Shown here: positions 21,013 through 28,599 of the stretch, in pieces
Layout of the letters: the number at the start of each line of letters is the position of its first letter
Numbering within the stretch: the first letter of the stretch is position 1
Assembly (NCBI RefSeq): GCF_040702505.1
Contig: NZ_JBFBLC010000002.1
Span: 558,001-622,000 of the forward strand
Direction: 5' to 3'
Source: Terrabacter sp040702505
GTDB lineage: Bacteria > Actinomycetota > Actinomycetes > Actinomycetales > Dermatophilaceae
Length of the DNA: 64,000 bases
Notes under the pieces: model-generated
Databases searched by the model: none
What the model was told of the DNA's origin: nothing
Seen by the model: only the letters and a program-made list of their open reading frames with translations
Made by a program: the position numbers and the translations under genes

Positions 21013-22224
21013 TCAGGAGACCGCTCGACCGACGTCGAGCTGGGTCACCACCATGTCGGCGATCGCCAAGGAGGCCGTGGCGGCCGGCGAGGGCGCGTTG
21101 CGGATGCAGAAGACCGGACCCACCCGACTGAAGCGGAAGTCCTCGACGAGCGAACCGTCCGGGTCCATCGCCTGGGCCCGCACCCCTGAACCGGCGGGCA
21201 GCACGTCGGAGTCGGCGATGGCGGGGACGTAGCGGCGAGCACGCTGCACGAACGCCCGCCGGCTGAGGGATCCCCAGACCTCGTGCGCCCCGGTCCTGAC
21301 GTTGGCGCGCGCCAGCCGCCGGAAACCGGGCGAGATGGCCAGGTCGCGCAGCACGCCCGGGTCGACGTCACGCTTGCGGTAGCCCTCGCGCGCCGTGGCG
21401 AGCACCGCGTTGGGGCCCAGCAGGACGGTGCCGTCCACCCGCCTCGTGAGGTGGACGCCGAGGAACGGGTAGCGCGGGTCCGGCACCGGATAGACCAGGC
21501 CCCGCACGAGGTGCCCGGCGGAGGGCGCCAGCCGGTGGTATTCCCCGCGGAACGGCACGATCGCCGGACTGGGGCCGTCACCGGCGAGTCTCGCCAGGCG
21601 GTCGGCGTGCAGGCCCGCCGCGATTACGACGCGGTCGGCCAGCAGAGTCCGCCCGTCCGCGGCACGGACCTCGACCCGCTCACCGCGGCGGGGCATCGCG
21701 ATCACCTCGAAGCCCGTGACGACCTCGGCCCCGCCGGACCTCGCGTCCTCGAGCATGGCTGCTGCCACGCGCGTGAAGTCGGTGATCGCCGTCGTGGGGG
21801 AGTGCAGCGCGGCCCGGCCCACGGCATACGGCTCGATCTCCCGCAGCTGCTGGGCATCGAGACGGCGCAGACCCGGGACCCCGTTCGCGCGGGCCCGGGC
21901 CTCGATCTCGCGCAACCGCACCTCCTCGGTCTCGTCCAGCGCGACGACGAGCTTCCCGACCTCCTCGTAGGGAAGGCCCCGCTCCGTGCAGTACTGCTTG
22001 AGCCGGCGCACCCCCTCCCGCGACAGGGTCGCCTTCGCCGATCCGGGCGCGTAGTAGATGCCGGCGTGCACGACGCCGCTGTTGCGCGACGTCTGGTGCC
22101 GCGCCGGCTCGACCTCCTTCTCGACCAGCGTCACGTCGGGCCGCGACTCGGAGAGCACCAGCCGGCGCGCCACCGCGGATCCGACGATGCCGCCACCGAC
22201 GACGACGACGTGCGCGCGGGTCAT
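21013..22224 (-). CDS. lhgO: L-2-hydroxyglutarate oxidase (LhgO-like FAD-dependent oxidoreductase)
   Basis: 403 residues. An N-terminal FAD-binding Rossmann motif (VVVGGGIVGSAVARRL) is followed by the family motif HQTSRNSGVVHAGIYY near residue 50 and DPRYPFLGVHLTRR and RAQAMDPDGSLVEDF later on. LhgO oxidises L-2-hydroxyglutarate to 2-oxoglutarate. It is translationally coupled to the GNAT gene upstream (ATGA at 22221-22224). Assignment is strong at family level, while substrate remains inferred. Confidence 0.92.
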   Translation of the reverse strand: MTRAHVVVVGGGIVGSAVARRLVLSESRPDVTLVEKEVEPARHQTSRNSGVVHAGIYYAPGSAKATLSREGVRRLKQYCTERGLPYEEVGKLVVALDETEEVRLREIEARARANGVPGLRRLDAQQLREIEPYAVGRAALHSPTTAITDFTRVAAAMLEDARSGGAEVVTGFEVIAMPRRGERVEVRAADGRTLLADRVVIAAGLHADRLARLAGDGPSPAIVPFRGEYHRLAPSAGHLVRGLVYPVPDPRYPFLGVHLTRRVDGTVLLGPNAVLATAREGYRKRDVDPGVLRDLAISPGFRRLARANVRTGAHEVWGSLSRRAFVQRARRYVPAIADSDVLPAGSGVRAQAMDPDGSLVEDFRFSRVGPVFCIRNAPSPAATASLAIADMVVTQLDVGRAVS

Positions 22225-22664
22225 CGTGCGCTGGCCTGCTCGGCCGCCTCCACGTCTGCCCGCGTCGGCTTCACCAGGCGGGCGGCATACGGCTCCGGGT
22301 GGTGCTCGACGTACGCCTTGATGTACGGGCACAGCGCGACGACGTCCCGGCCGGAGGCGAGCGCGCTGTCGAGGGCGTGCGCCGCGAGGCGCGCGCCGAG
22401 ACCCTGCCCCTCGTACTCCGGTCGCACCTCGGTGTGGAAGAGGACGAGCCGGTCGGCCTGGTCGGCGCCTCCGGGGACCACGGCGTACGCGGCCACCCCG
22501 ATCACCTCGTCGCCGTGGCGCAGCTCGAACCGGTGCTCGGCGGGGTTGTCCGTCACCTCGACGGAGTCCGGGGAACCACCCGGGGAGCTGCCGGCGGGGC
22601 CCTCCCCGTCCTGCGTGCCTTGCCCGGTCTGGTCGCCTGTCTGCTCACCCGTCTGCTCCGTCAT
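22221..22664 (-). CDS. GNAT family N-acetyltransferase (YjdJ-like)
   Basis: 147 residues. A 35-residue low-complexity head of TGEQTGDQTGQ repeats precedes a compact acetyltransferase of the small YjdJ type: VRPEYEGQGLGARLAAHALD is the acetyl-CoA loop and ALCPYIKAYVEHHPEY-like residues end the domain. Substrate unknown. First gene of the two-gene unit with lhgO. CATGCT lies 6 bases before its ATG, suggesting leaderless expression. It is divergent from the Sua5-type gene with only 26 bases between starts. Confidence 0.85.
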   Translation of the reverse strand: MTEQTGEQTGDQTGQGTQDGEGPAGSSPGGSPDSVEVTDNPAEHRFELRHGDEVIGVAAYAVVPGGADQADRLVLFHTEVRPEYEGQGLGARLAAHALDSALASGRDVVALCPYIKAYVEHHPEPYAARLVKPTRADVEAAEQASAR

Positions 22665-22690
22665 CCGCCCAGCATGGCAGGGTGGGCGGC

Positions 22691-23311
22691 ATGGCGAAGT
22701 ACTTCGACGTGCACCCCGTTGACCCCCAGCCCCGGGCGATCGGGCAGGCGGTCGACATCCTGCGCTCCGGTGGCCTGATCGCCTACCCGACCGACTCGTG
22801 CTTCGCGCTCGGCTGCTCGCTCGACAATCCCGAGGGCAAGGAGCGGATCCTGCGCATCCGCCACCTCGACGAGAAGCACCACTTCACGCTCGTGTGCTCG
22901 GACTTCGCGCAGATGGGCCAGTTCGTGCACCTCGACAACGCCGTCTTCCGTGCCGTCAAGGCCGCGACGCCCGGCCCCTACACGTTCATCCTCCCGGCGA
23001 CGAAGGAGGTGCCTCGGCGACTGCTGCACGCCAAGAAGAAGACCGTGGGCGTCCGCATCCCCGAGCACCCCGTGGTCCGTGAGCTGCTCAAGGCGATGGG
23101 GGAGCCGATCCTGTCGAGCACGCTGCTGCTGCCCGACGACGAGGACCCGATGACCGAGGGCTGGCTCATCAAGGACCGCCTCGACCACGTCATCGACGCC
23201 GTCATCGACTCGGGGGAGTGCGGGCTCGAGCCGACCACCGTCGTCGACTTCTCCGACGGCTACCCCGTGGTCACCCGCGTCGGCGCCGGAGACCCGTCAC
23301 CCTTCGAGTGA
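22691..23311 (+). CDS. Sua5/YciO/YrdC family protein (L-threonylcarbamoyladenylate synthase-like)
   Basis: 206 residues with the YrdC fold: SGGLIAYPTDSCFALGCS near residue 25, KHHFTLVCSDF, and PGPYTFILPATKEVPRR near residue 95. The PTD(S/T) and KxR-type regions fit the YciO branch rather than the essential TsaC/Sua5, so tRNA t6A synthesis is possible but not assured. ATG 22691 is preferred over an in-frame GTG at 22682; CAGGGT lies 7 bases upstream. Confidence 0.88.
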   Translation: MAKYFDVHPVDPQPRAIGQAVDILRSGGLIAYPTDSCFALGCSLDNPEGKERILRIRHLDEKHHFTLVCSDFAQMGQFVHLDNAVFRAVKAATPGPYTFILPATKEVPRRLLHAKKKTVGVRIPEHPVVRELLKAMGEPILSSTLLLPDDEDPMTEGWLIKDRLDHVIDAVIDSGECGLEPTTVVDFSDGYPVVTRVGAGDPSPFE

Positions 23312-23316
23312 CCCCG

Positions 23317-23346
23317 CCGGTGTGACCCGGTGTAACAGGGTGTGAC
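23317..23346 (+). repeat. Three tandem 10-bp repeats upstream of the amylosucrase gene
   Basis: CCGGTGTGAC, CCGGTGTAAC and AGGGTGTGAC follow one another without gaps. They end 54 bases before the amylosucrase ATG and could be an iterated regulator-binding site. Confidence 0.6.
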
Positions 23347-23400
23347 ACGGGGCCGGGCGCGCCCCTGTCGCCCCTGCCCCCGGTGCTGTTCAATCGGGCC

Positions 23401-25332
23401 ATGAGCCACGCGCCCACGCAGGAGTCGACCACGGCCTTGCTCGCGGGGCTCGACCCCACCGAGCGCGAGACCCTCGAGCTGCGCCTGGAGCGCTGGACCG
23501 ACGACCTCGTCGCGGCGCTCGCGACGCTCTACCCGGAGCACGACGTGACCGCCCTCGCGACGCGGCTGCTCGAGACGGCCGTCTCGGGTTTCCGGGACCG
23601 CGACCCGGAGCTGCGCCGCCTGGACCAGCGGCGGCTGCTGCGCCCGGACTGGCTCCAGCAACCCGACATGTTCGGATACGCCTGCTACACCGAGCGGTTC
23701 GCCGGCGACCTGCGCGGCGTCGCCGGTCGCGTGGACTACCTGCGCGACCTCGGCGTCACCTACCTGCACCTCATGCCGCTCCTGCTGCCACGCGAGGGCG
23801 ACAACGACGGCGGCTACGCCGTGGCCGACTACCGGCGCGTGCGCCCCGACCTGGGCGACAACGACGACCTGCGCGGGCTGACCCGGACACTGCGCGGCCA
23901 GGGCATCTCGCTCGTGCTCGACCTGGTGCTCAACCACGTCGCCCGCGAGCACGAGTGGGCGCGCCGCGCGAGGGCGGGGGAGTCGCGCTACCGCGACTAC
24001 TTCCACGTCTATCCCGACCGCGTCATGCCGGACGCCTACGAACGCACGCTGCCCGAGGTCTTCCCCGACTTCGCGCCGGGCAACTTCACCTGGGACGAGC
24101 AGCTCCAGGGCTGGGTGTGGACCACCTTCAACGAGTGGCAGTGGGACGTCGACTGGTCCAACCCCGAGGTCCTCGTCGAGTACGCCGAGATCGTGCTGCA
24201 CCTGGCCAACCTCGGCGTCGAGGTGCTGCGCCTCGACGCCATCGCCTTCACGTGGAAACGCCTGGGCACCAACTGCCAGAACCAGCCCGAGGTGCACGCC
24301 GTGGCCCAGGCGCTGAGGGCCGTGGCGCGCATCGCCTGCCCGGCGCTCGCGTTCAAGGCCGAGGCCATCGTGGGACCGCGCGACCTCGTGCAGTACCTCG
24401 GCCTCGGCTCCCACGTCGGGCGCGTCAGCGACCTCGCCTACCACAACAGCCTCATGGTGCAGGTCTGGTCGATGCTCGCGACCGGCAGCACGCGGCTCGC
24501 GCGCGTCGCCCTGGCAGCGCTGCCACCGACCCCGCCCAGCGGCACCTGGATCTGCTACGTCCGGTGCCACGACGACATCGGGTGGGCGATCGACGACGCG
24601 GACGCCGCCCGCGCGGGCCTCGACGGCTTCGCGCACCGGCGGTTCCTGTCGGACTGGTATGCGGGGGACTTTCCGGGCTCGTGGGCGCGCGGGCTCGTCT
24701 TCCAGGCCAACCCGGCCACGGGCGACAAGCGCATCAGCGGGACGGCCGCCGCGCTGACCGGGCTGCAGGCGGGGGAGAAGGCCGGCGATCGCGCGGCGAT
24801 CGACCTGGGCCTGGCCCGGCTCTTCCTCGCGCACGCCGTCGTGGCGGGCTGGGGCGGCATCCCCGTCGCCTGGAGCGGCGACGAGCTCGGCCTGCCGAAC
24901 GACCCCCTGTGGGACCGGGAGCCCGGGCACGAGGACGACAACCGCTGGGCCCACCGGGAGCGCCTGGACTGGGACGCGGCTGCGCGACGGGACGACCCGG
25001 AGGCCGTCCCCGGCAAGGTCTTCCAGGGGCTGCGGCACCTGGCGAGGGTGCGAGCGGGACTGCCCCAGCTGCACGCGGGGGCGCCCGTGCGCGTCGTGGC
25101 CGACACCGACGACGGGGTCCTGGTCGTGGTGCGCTCGCACGCGAGCGGGCCCATGGTGTGCGCGTACAACGTCACCGAATCGTGGCGCACCCTGGAGGTC
25201 AGGCTCTTCACCGAGGCCGGCATCACCCGGCCCTACGACGCCCTCGGAGGTCACCCGGTCTTCGGCAGCGCGGACGGCCTCGTATCGCTCAGCCCGTATG
25301 CCGCGTGGTGGGTCGTGGACGCACCCGCCTGA
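23401..25332 (+). CDS. Amylosucrase (GH13 alpha-glucan synthase from sucrose)
   Basis: 643 residues, close to the Neisseria enzyme. An N-terminal helical domain of about 90 residues leads to the barrel: DNDGGYAVADYR, nucleophile Asp279 in VLRLDAIAF and acid/base Glu321 in FKAEAIVG (42 residues apart, as in characterised amylosucrases), and VRCHDDIGW near residue 385. It splits sucrose and transfers glucose to an alpha-1,4-glucan. No signal peptide is seen, so it should act in the cytoplasm. TTCAAT lies 6 bases before the ATG. Three 10-bp repeats lie upstream. Confidence 0.9.
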   Translation: MSHAPTQESTTALLAGLDPTERETLELRLERWTDDLVAALATLYPEHDVTALATRLLETAVSGFRDRDPELRRLDQRRLLRPDWLQQPDMFGYACYTERFAGDLRGVAGRVDYLRDLGVTYLHLMPLLLPREGDNDGGYAVADYRRVRPDLGDNDDLRGLTRTLRGQGISLVLDLVLNHVAREHEWARRARAGESRYRDYFHVYPDRVMPDAYERTLPEVFPDFAPGNFTWDEQLQGWVWTTFNEWQWDVDWSNPEVLVEYAEIVLHLANLGVEVLRLDAIAFTWKRLGTNCQNQPEVHAVAQALRAVARIACPALAFKAEAIVGPRDLVQYLGLGSHVGRVSDLAYHNSLMVQVWSMLATGSTRLARVALAALPPTPPSGTWICYVRCHDDIGWAIDDADAARAGLDGFAHRRFLSDWYAGDFPGSWARGLVFQANPATGDKRISGTAAALTGLQAGEKAGDRAAIDLGLARLFLAHAVVAGWGGIPVAWSGDELGLPNDPLWDREPGHEDDNRWAHRERLDWDAAARRDDPEAVPGKVFQGLRHLARVRAGLPQLHAGAPVRVVADTDDGVLVVVRSHASGPMVCAYNVTESWRTLEVRLFTEAGITRPYDALGGHPVFGSADGLVSLSPYAAWWVVDAPA

Positions 25333-25396
25333 CGGGCCGTGGCGCGGGCCAGGCGGTGCGTCGTGCGAATTCGCTTGTGCGCCAATGCGTTTCGCC

Positions 25397-25412
25397 CATA
25401 ATCGACATTATG
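25397..25412. promoter_or_regulatory. Palindromic element, copy 1 (CATAAT-N4-ATTATG)
   Basis: A perfect interrupted palindrome between the convergent amylosucrase and DUF2332 genes. Its reverse complement, extended by GGCG, matches 27941-27960 at 19 of 20 bases. A GCGAATTCGC palindrome lies 23 bases to the left. On either strand CATAAT is followed 7 bases later by ATG. Confidence 0.6.
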
Positions 25413-25440
25413 ATGTTCCGGCCACAGGGGCCTGACGACG

Positions 25441-26667
25441 TCACCAGGCCCGCACCCACGCCCCGTGCGGGTGCGCCACGCCGACGACCCGCGCCGGGGT
25501 CTCGACGCCCTCGAACCACGTGCGCAGGCCCAGCACCGTGGGCGCCTCCGCCGCGCGCGACTCGTGCGGCAGGCCAGGGACGCACCCGGGCGGCTCGGCC
25601 GTGAGCCAGGTCAGGCGAGGCACGCTGCGCGCGCGCCGCGACAGCTCCTCGGCCAGGGCCGAGCGGTGCTCCGGCGCGACGTAGGTCAGCGCCCACGAGC
25701 TGTAGACGACGACGTGGTCGGCGCCGCCGCCCACCGCGGCACCGTCGAGGGCCGCGTCGAACGCCGCACCGAGATCCTCGACGAGGTCGCCCTGCAGGAC
25801 GAGGGGAGGGTCGGGGAGCAGGAGCGACCGGGCTGCCTGAAAGCGCTCGACGCGGCCCGGTACGTCGGGCCACAGGCAGGCGAGCAGCCAGCGGACGGCG
25901 TCCTCGTCGTCGAGCGAGACGGGATGGCGGTCGAGTCCCACCCGCGCGACCACCTGCGGAAGCGGCTGCAGGGCCTGGCGACCGACCGAGCGGTCGACGC
26001 CCTCGCAGCGCACCGGTGAGGCGGGGTCGCCGACCACGCTGCGCAGCCCGCTCTCCGAGACGGTCGTGATGCGGTAGCGGTCGAGGCCCAGCAGCAGTCT
26101 GGCGCTGGCTCCCAGCTCGACGAGGGCGACCCGGGTCCGGTGCCGGGCGTCCGAGATGCCCCTCGAGCCGGCGGCCGCGGAGGGTGAGGAGGAAGACCGG
26201 TCTCCGGTTCGGGTGGCGGCAGCCAGCCCGGCCGCGAGGTAGACGCTGCGGTTCACCTCGTTCGTCTGGGTCGTGCGCGTGGCGATGAGGTGAGCGATCT
26301 CGTCCGCATGCTCCAGCACCGTTGCGCGGACGTCGGGCCACGGGTCGCCGACGGGCAGGGCGTCGCGGCCGGCGACACTGGCGTACCAGCGCGCGGCAGG
26401 CACCTCCGGCCGGCGCAGGACGAGGTCGTGCAGCGCGGCGAACCACAGCACGGGACGCGCCTGGCCGGGCCGCGCCCCGGTCAGCAGCACCGCGGTGGCC
26501 GGGTCGTCGGCGACGTGGCGGCTCACGACGCCGTAGAGCGGCAGGGACGAGTACTCCACGGCGAACTCGCGGAACCGGCGACGCACCCGGTCGAGGCGCT
26601 CAGCAGCGGCGACGCCGTCTTCGCCTATCGCAGCCTGTGAGCCGTCCGTGCCTCGCCCCGACGTCAT
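25441..26667 (-). CDS. DUF2332 domain-containing protein
   Basis: 408 residues, recognised as DUF2332 from RRRFREFAVEYSSLPLYGVVSR near the N-terminus, TRTTQTNEVNRSVYLA near residue 130 and ARLLLGLDRYRI. The VVVYSSWALTYV segment near residue 305 resembles the end of a methyltransferase-like fold, but function is not known. It overlaps the start of its neighbour (ATGA at 26664-26667), so it is the second gene of an operon with the RlmC-like gene. Confidence 0.88.
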   Translation of the reverse strand: MTSGRGTDGSQAAIGEDGVAAAERLDRVRRRFREFAVEYSSLPLYGVVSRHVADDPATAVLLTGARPGQARPVLWFAALHDLVLRRPEVPAARWYASVAGRDALPVGDPWPDVRATVLEHADEIAHLIATRTTQTNEVNRSVYLAAGLAAATRTGDRSSSSPSAAAGSRGISDARHRTRVALVELGASARLLLGLDRYRITTVSESGLRSVVGDPASPVRCEGVDRSVGRQALQPLPQVVARVGLDRHPVSLDDEDAVRWLLACLWPDVPGRVERFQAARSLLLPDPPLVLQGDLVEDLGAAFDAALDGAAVGGGADHVVVYSSWALTYVAPEHRSALAEELSRRARSVPRLTWLTAEPPGCVPGLPHESRAAEAPTVLGLRTWFEGVETPARVVGVAHPHGAWVRAW

Positions 26668-27860
26668 GGCCGACGCTCGAGGAGCACCGCCACCTCGTGG
26701 TGGCCGGTCTGCGGGAACATGTCGAACAGCCGTGCCTCACGCGCGCCCAGCGACGGCATGCGGGCGAGGTCGCGGGCCAGGCTCTCGACGTTGCAGCTCG
26801 AGTAGACCACGTGCGAGGCCGCCGATCCGTCGAGCCAGGCAGCCAGCGTGGGACCGATGCCGCGCCGGGGCGGGTTGACGACGACGAGCGATGTCTCCTT
26901 GGCGCCCGCGGTCCCGACCTCTACGTCCACCCCAGACACCGGGGGCAGCACGGCGACGTCGGTCGCGTCGCCCACGGCGAAGTCGAGGTCGGCCCGCGTG
27001 GCGCCGGACGCGACGAGTGCGGCCGCACTGCGGCGAGCCGAGACGATGGCTTCGGGAGCCACCTCGACGCCCCGCACGACACGATCGCGACGGCCGGCCG
27101 CCAGGGCAGCCTGGAGGGCGAAACCTCCCACGCCGCAGTAGAGGTCGAGCACGATGCCCGGGTCGACGCGGGCCACCCACTCACCGGCCTGCCGGTAGAG
27201 CGCCGTGGCGACGCCGGTGTTGGTCTGGAAGAAGCTGTTGGGACGCAGGAACAGCTCGACGTCGCCCACCCGCATCGGCAGGACGTCGGCCTCGGTCAGG
27301 ACGATCTCGACCTCGCCCTCGGTCACCGCCTTGTGCTCGGGCTGGAGGTTCGCCGAGACGACCCGGACCTCGGGCAGGGTGTCGAGGACCAGCGGCAGCC
27401 GCGAGCGCAGCAGCGCCAGGTGCTTCTGGGAGCGCAGGACGAAGCGGAGCATCGCCTCCCCGTCGGGGGAGTGGGTGAGCAGGACGTGCTTGAGCTCGCC
27501 GCGCCGCCTCGGCACGTCGTAGGGCTCCAGTCCCAGTCGGTCGAGCAGGTCCGCGACCCGTGGCACCAGCTCGGCGAGGCCCGGCTCGTAGAGCCCGCAA
27601 TGGCGCAGGTCGATGCCGCTGCCGCCGCGGTCGAGGATGCCGACCGTGACGGCGCCGGGGGAGCCGCCGACGACGAGCTTGGCCTTGTTGCGGAAGGCGG
27701 CCTCGGGGCCGGCGTGTGCGGGCAGCCACTCAACGTCGGGTGCCACCGCGGCGAGCACGTCGGCCACGTGACGTTGCTTGTCGGCCAGCTGGACGGCATA
27801 CGGCACGCCCATGAGGGTGCACGAGCGGCACCGCGCCGCGTGGAAGTAGTCGCACTGCAT
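26664..27860 (-). CDS. 23S rRNA (uracil-5-)-methyltransferase RlmC/RumB-like
   Basis: About 398 residues. Cysteines in QCDYFHAARCRSCTLMG at the N-terminus fit a 4Fe-4S cluster. The SAM-binding domain starts LDLYCGVGGFAL near residue 235, the NPPRRG motif follows, and the catalytic cysteine is in VVYSSCNVESLARDL near residue 360. There is no N-terminal TRAM domain, which favours the RlmC (U747) branch over RlmD. ATG 27860 is chosen over an upstream TTG at 27869 because TAGCCT lies 8 bases before it. Co-transcribed with the DUF2332 gene. Confidence 0.88.
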   Translation of the reverse strand: MQCDYFHAARCRSCTLMGVPYAVQLADKQRHVADVLAAVAPDVEWLPAHAGPEAAFRNKAKLVVGGSPGAVTVGILDRGGSGIDLRHCGLYEPGLAELVPRVADLLDRLGLEPYDVPRRRGELKHVLLTHSPDGEAMLRFVLRSQKHLALLRSRLPLVLDTLPEVRVVSANLQPEHKAVTEGEVEIVLTEADVLPMRVGDVELFLRPNSFFQTNTGVATALYRQAGEWVARVDPGIVLDLYCGVGGFALQAALAAGRRDRVVRGVEVAPEAIVSARRSAAALVASGATRADLDFAVGDATDVAVLPPVSGVDVEVGTAGAKETSLVVVNPPRRGIGPTLAAWLDGSAASHVVYSSCNVESLARDLARMPSLGAREARLFDMFPQTGHHEVAVLLERRP

Positions 27861-27868
27861 CGCGGTCA

Positions 27869-27874
27869 AGGCTA
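27869..27874 (-). promoter_or_regulatory. -10 box of the rlmC-like operon
   Basis: Minus-strand TAGCCT is followed by 8 bases and the ATG at 27860. The same bases end a possible 23-codon leader ORF starting at 27943. Confidence 0.5.
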
Positions 27875-27940
27875 CGGCGCACCGGCGTCGTCTACGACCA
27901 CGGCTAGACCCGTGGGGAGGGCCCTCTCACGCCGATGTGA

Positions 27941-27956
27941 CATAATGTCGATTATC
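27941..27956. promoter_or_regulatory. Palindromic element, copy 2, upstream of the rlmC-like operon
   Basis: CATAAT-GTCG-ATTATC lies directly after the marR stop codon and 81 bases before the rlmC-like ATG. It matches the reverse complement of copy 1 (25397-25412) at 15 of 16 bases, and GGCG follows in both. On the minus strand GATAAT is followed 7 bases later by ATG at 27943. Confidence 0.6.
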
Positions 27957-27960
27957 GGCG

Positions 27961-28491
27961 TTATGCAGTAGTGCTCGGCCATGGGGCTGGCCCCGACTTC
28001 AGCGTTCTGAGCCAGTGCCGCAGCAACGCCTCCAGCGACGTGCGTTGCGACGGCTCGAGTCCCGCGAGCAGCGCCTCGTCGGCCGCCATCACCTCGGCGA
28101 TGATGCCGTCGAGCCTTGACGACCCGTCGGCGGTCAGCTGTACGTGCACGGTCCGACGGTCCGGCTCCTCACGGACCCGCTCGACGAGACCGAGCCGCTC
28201 CATGGCCTGGACGCGCTGCGTCGTGGCTCCGGGCGTCACCCGGCACCGCCGCGACAGCTCACCGGCGCTCAGGCGGTACGGCGGCCCGCCGAGCCGAAGG
28301 GTCGCCAGGACGTCGAGGTGGCTCTGGTCGAGCCCGTGCTGCGCCAGCACGTGGGCGCGGTTGTCCATGACGATGGACGCGATCCGCCACACCGGGGTGA
28401 TGACGCCGATCGAGGCGACGTCGACGTCGGGCCGCTCGCGCCTCCACCCCTCGATGATCGCCCCGACCTCATCCCCCGACACCTCGCTCAT
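27961..28491 (-). CDS. MarR family transcriptional regulator
   Basis: 176 residues. The winged helix is centred on LSAGELSRRCRVTPGATTQRV (residues about 72-95) and the wing EEPDRRTVHVQLTADG; flanking helices form the dimer. It is divergent from a UMF1-family MFS transporter with 108 bases between the starts, and a TTTAG-CA-CTAAA palindrome overlaps its own -10, so it probably represses itself and the transporter. The ligand is unknown. Confidence 0.92.
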   Translation of the reverse strand: MSEVSGDEVGAIIEGWRRERPDVDVASIGVITPVWRIASIVMDNRAHVLAQHGLDQSHLDVLATLRLGGPPYRLSAGELSRRCRVTPGATTQRVQAMERLGLVERVREEPDRRTVHVQLTADGSSRLDGIIAEVMAADEALLAGLEPSQRTSLEALLRHWLRTLKSGPAPWPSTTA

Positions 28492-28497
28492 CCATAC

Positions 28498-28511
28498 ATT
28501 TTAGCACTAAA
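28498..28511. promoter_or_regulatory. MarR operator and -10 box in the marR-MFS intergenic region
   Basis: Minus-strand TAAAAT (28498-28503) is 6 bases before the marR ATG. It overlaps the palindrome TTTAG-CA-CTAAA (28500-28511), a form typical of MarR-family operators. Confidence 0.65.
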
Positions 28512-28599
28512 CTTCCTTCAGGACGTGGTGCCCGACCTGCGACGGCGTGTTGTGGACGCGCCCCGCACCTGTCCCTGCGCGGTGTGGGACAGTCCTGCC

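Noticed and set aside
23260..25254. 664-residue minus-strand open frame opposite amylosucrase
   Set aside because: It is antisense to a gene with all catalytic residues of amylosucrase. High G+C content keeps stop codons rare on both strands.
25410..25604. Short plus-strand ORF starting at the ATG inside palindromic element copy 1
   Set aside because: It could be leaderless, but it runs antisense through DUF2332 with no recognisable content. Kept only as part of the palindrome finding.
27872..27943. 23-codon minus-strand ORF between palindrome copy 2 and rlmC
   Set aside because: It has promoter-like spacing but no ribosome-binding site or conserved content, so it is not listed as a gene.
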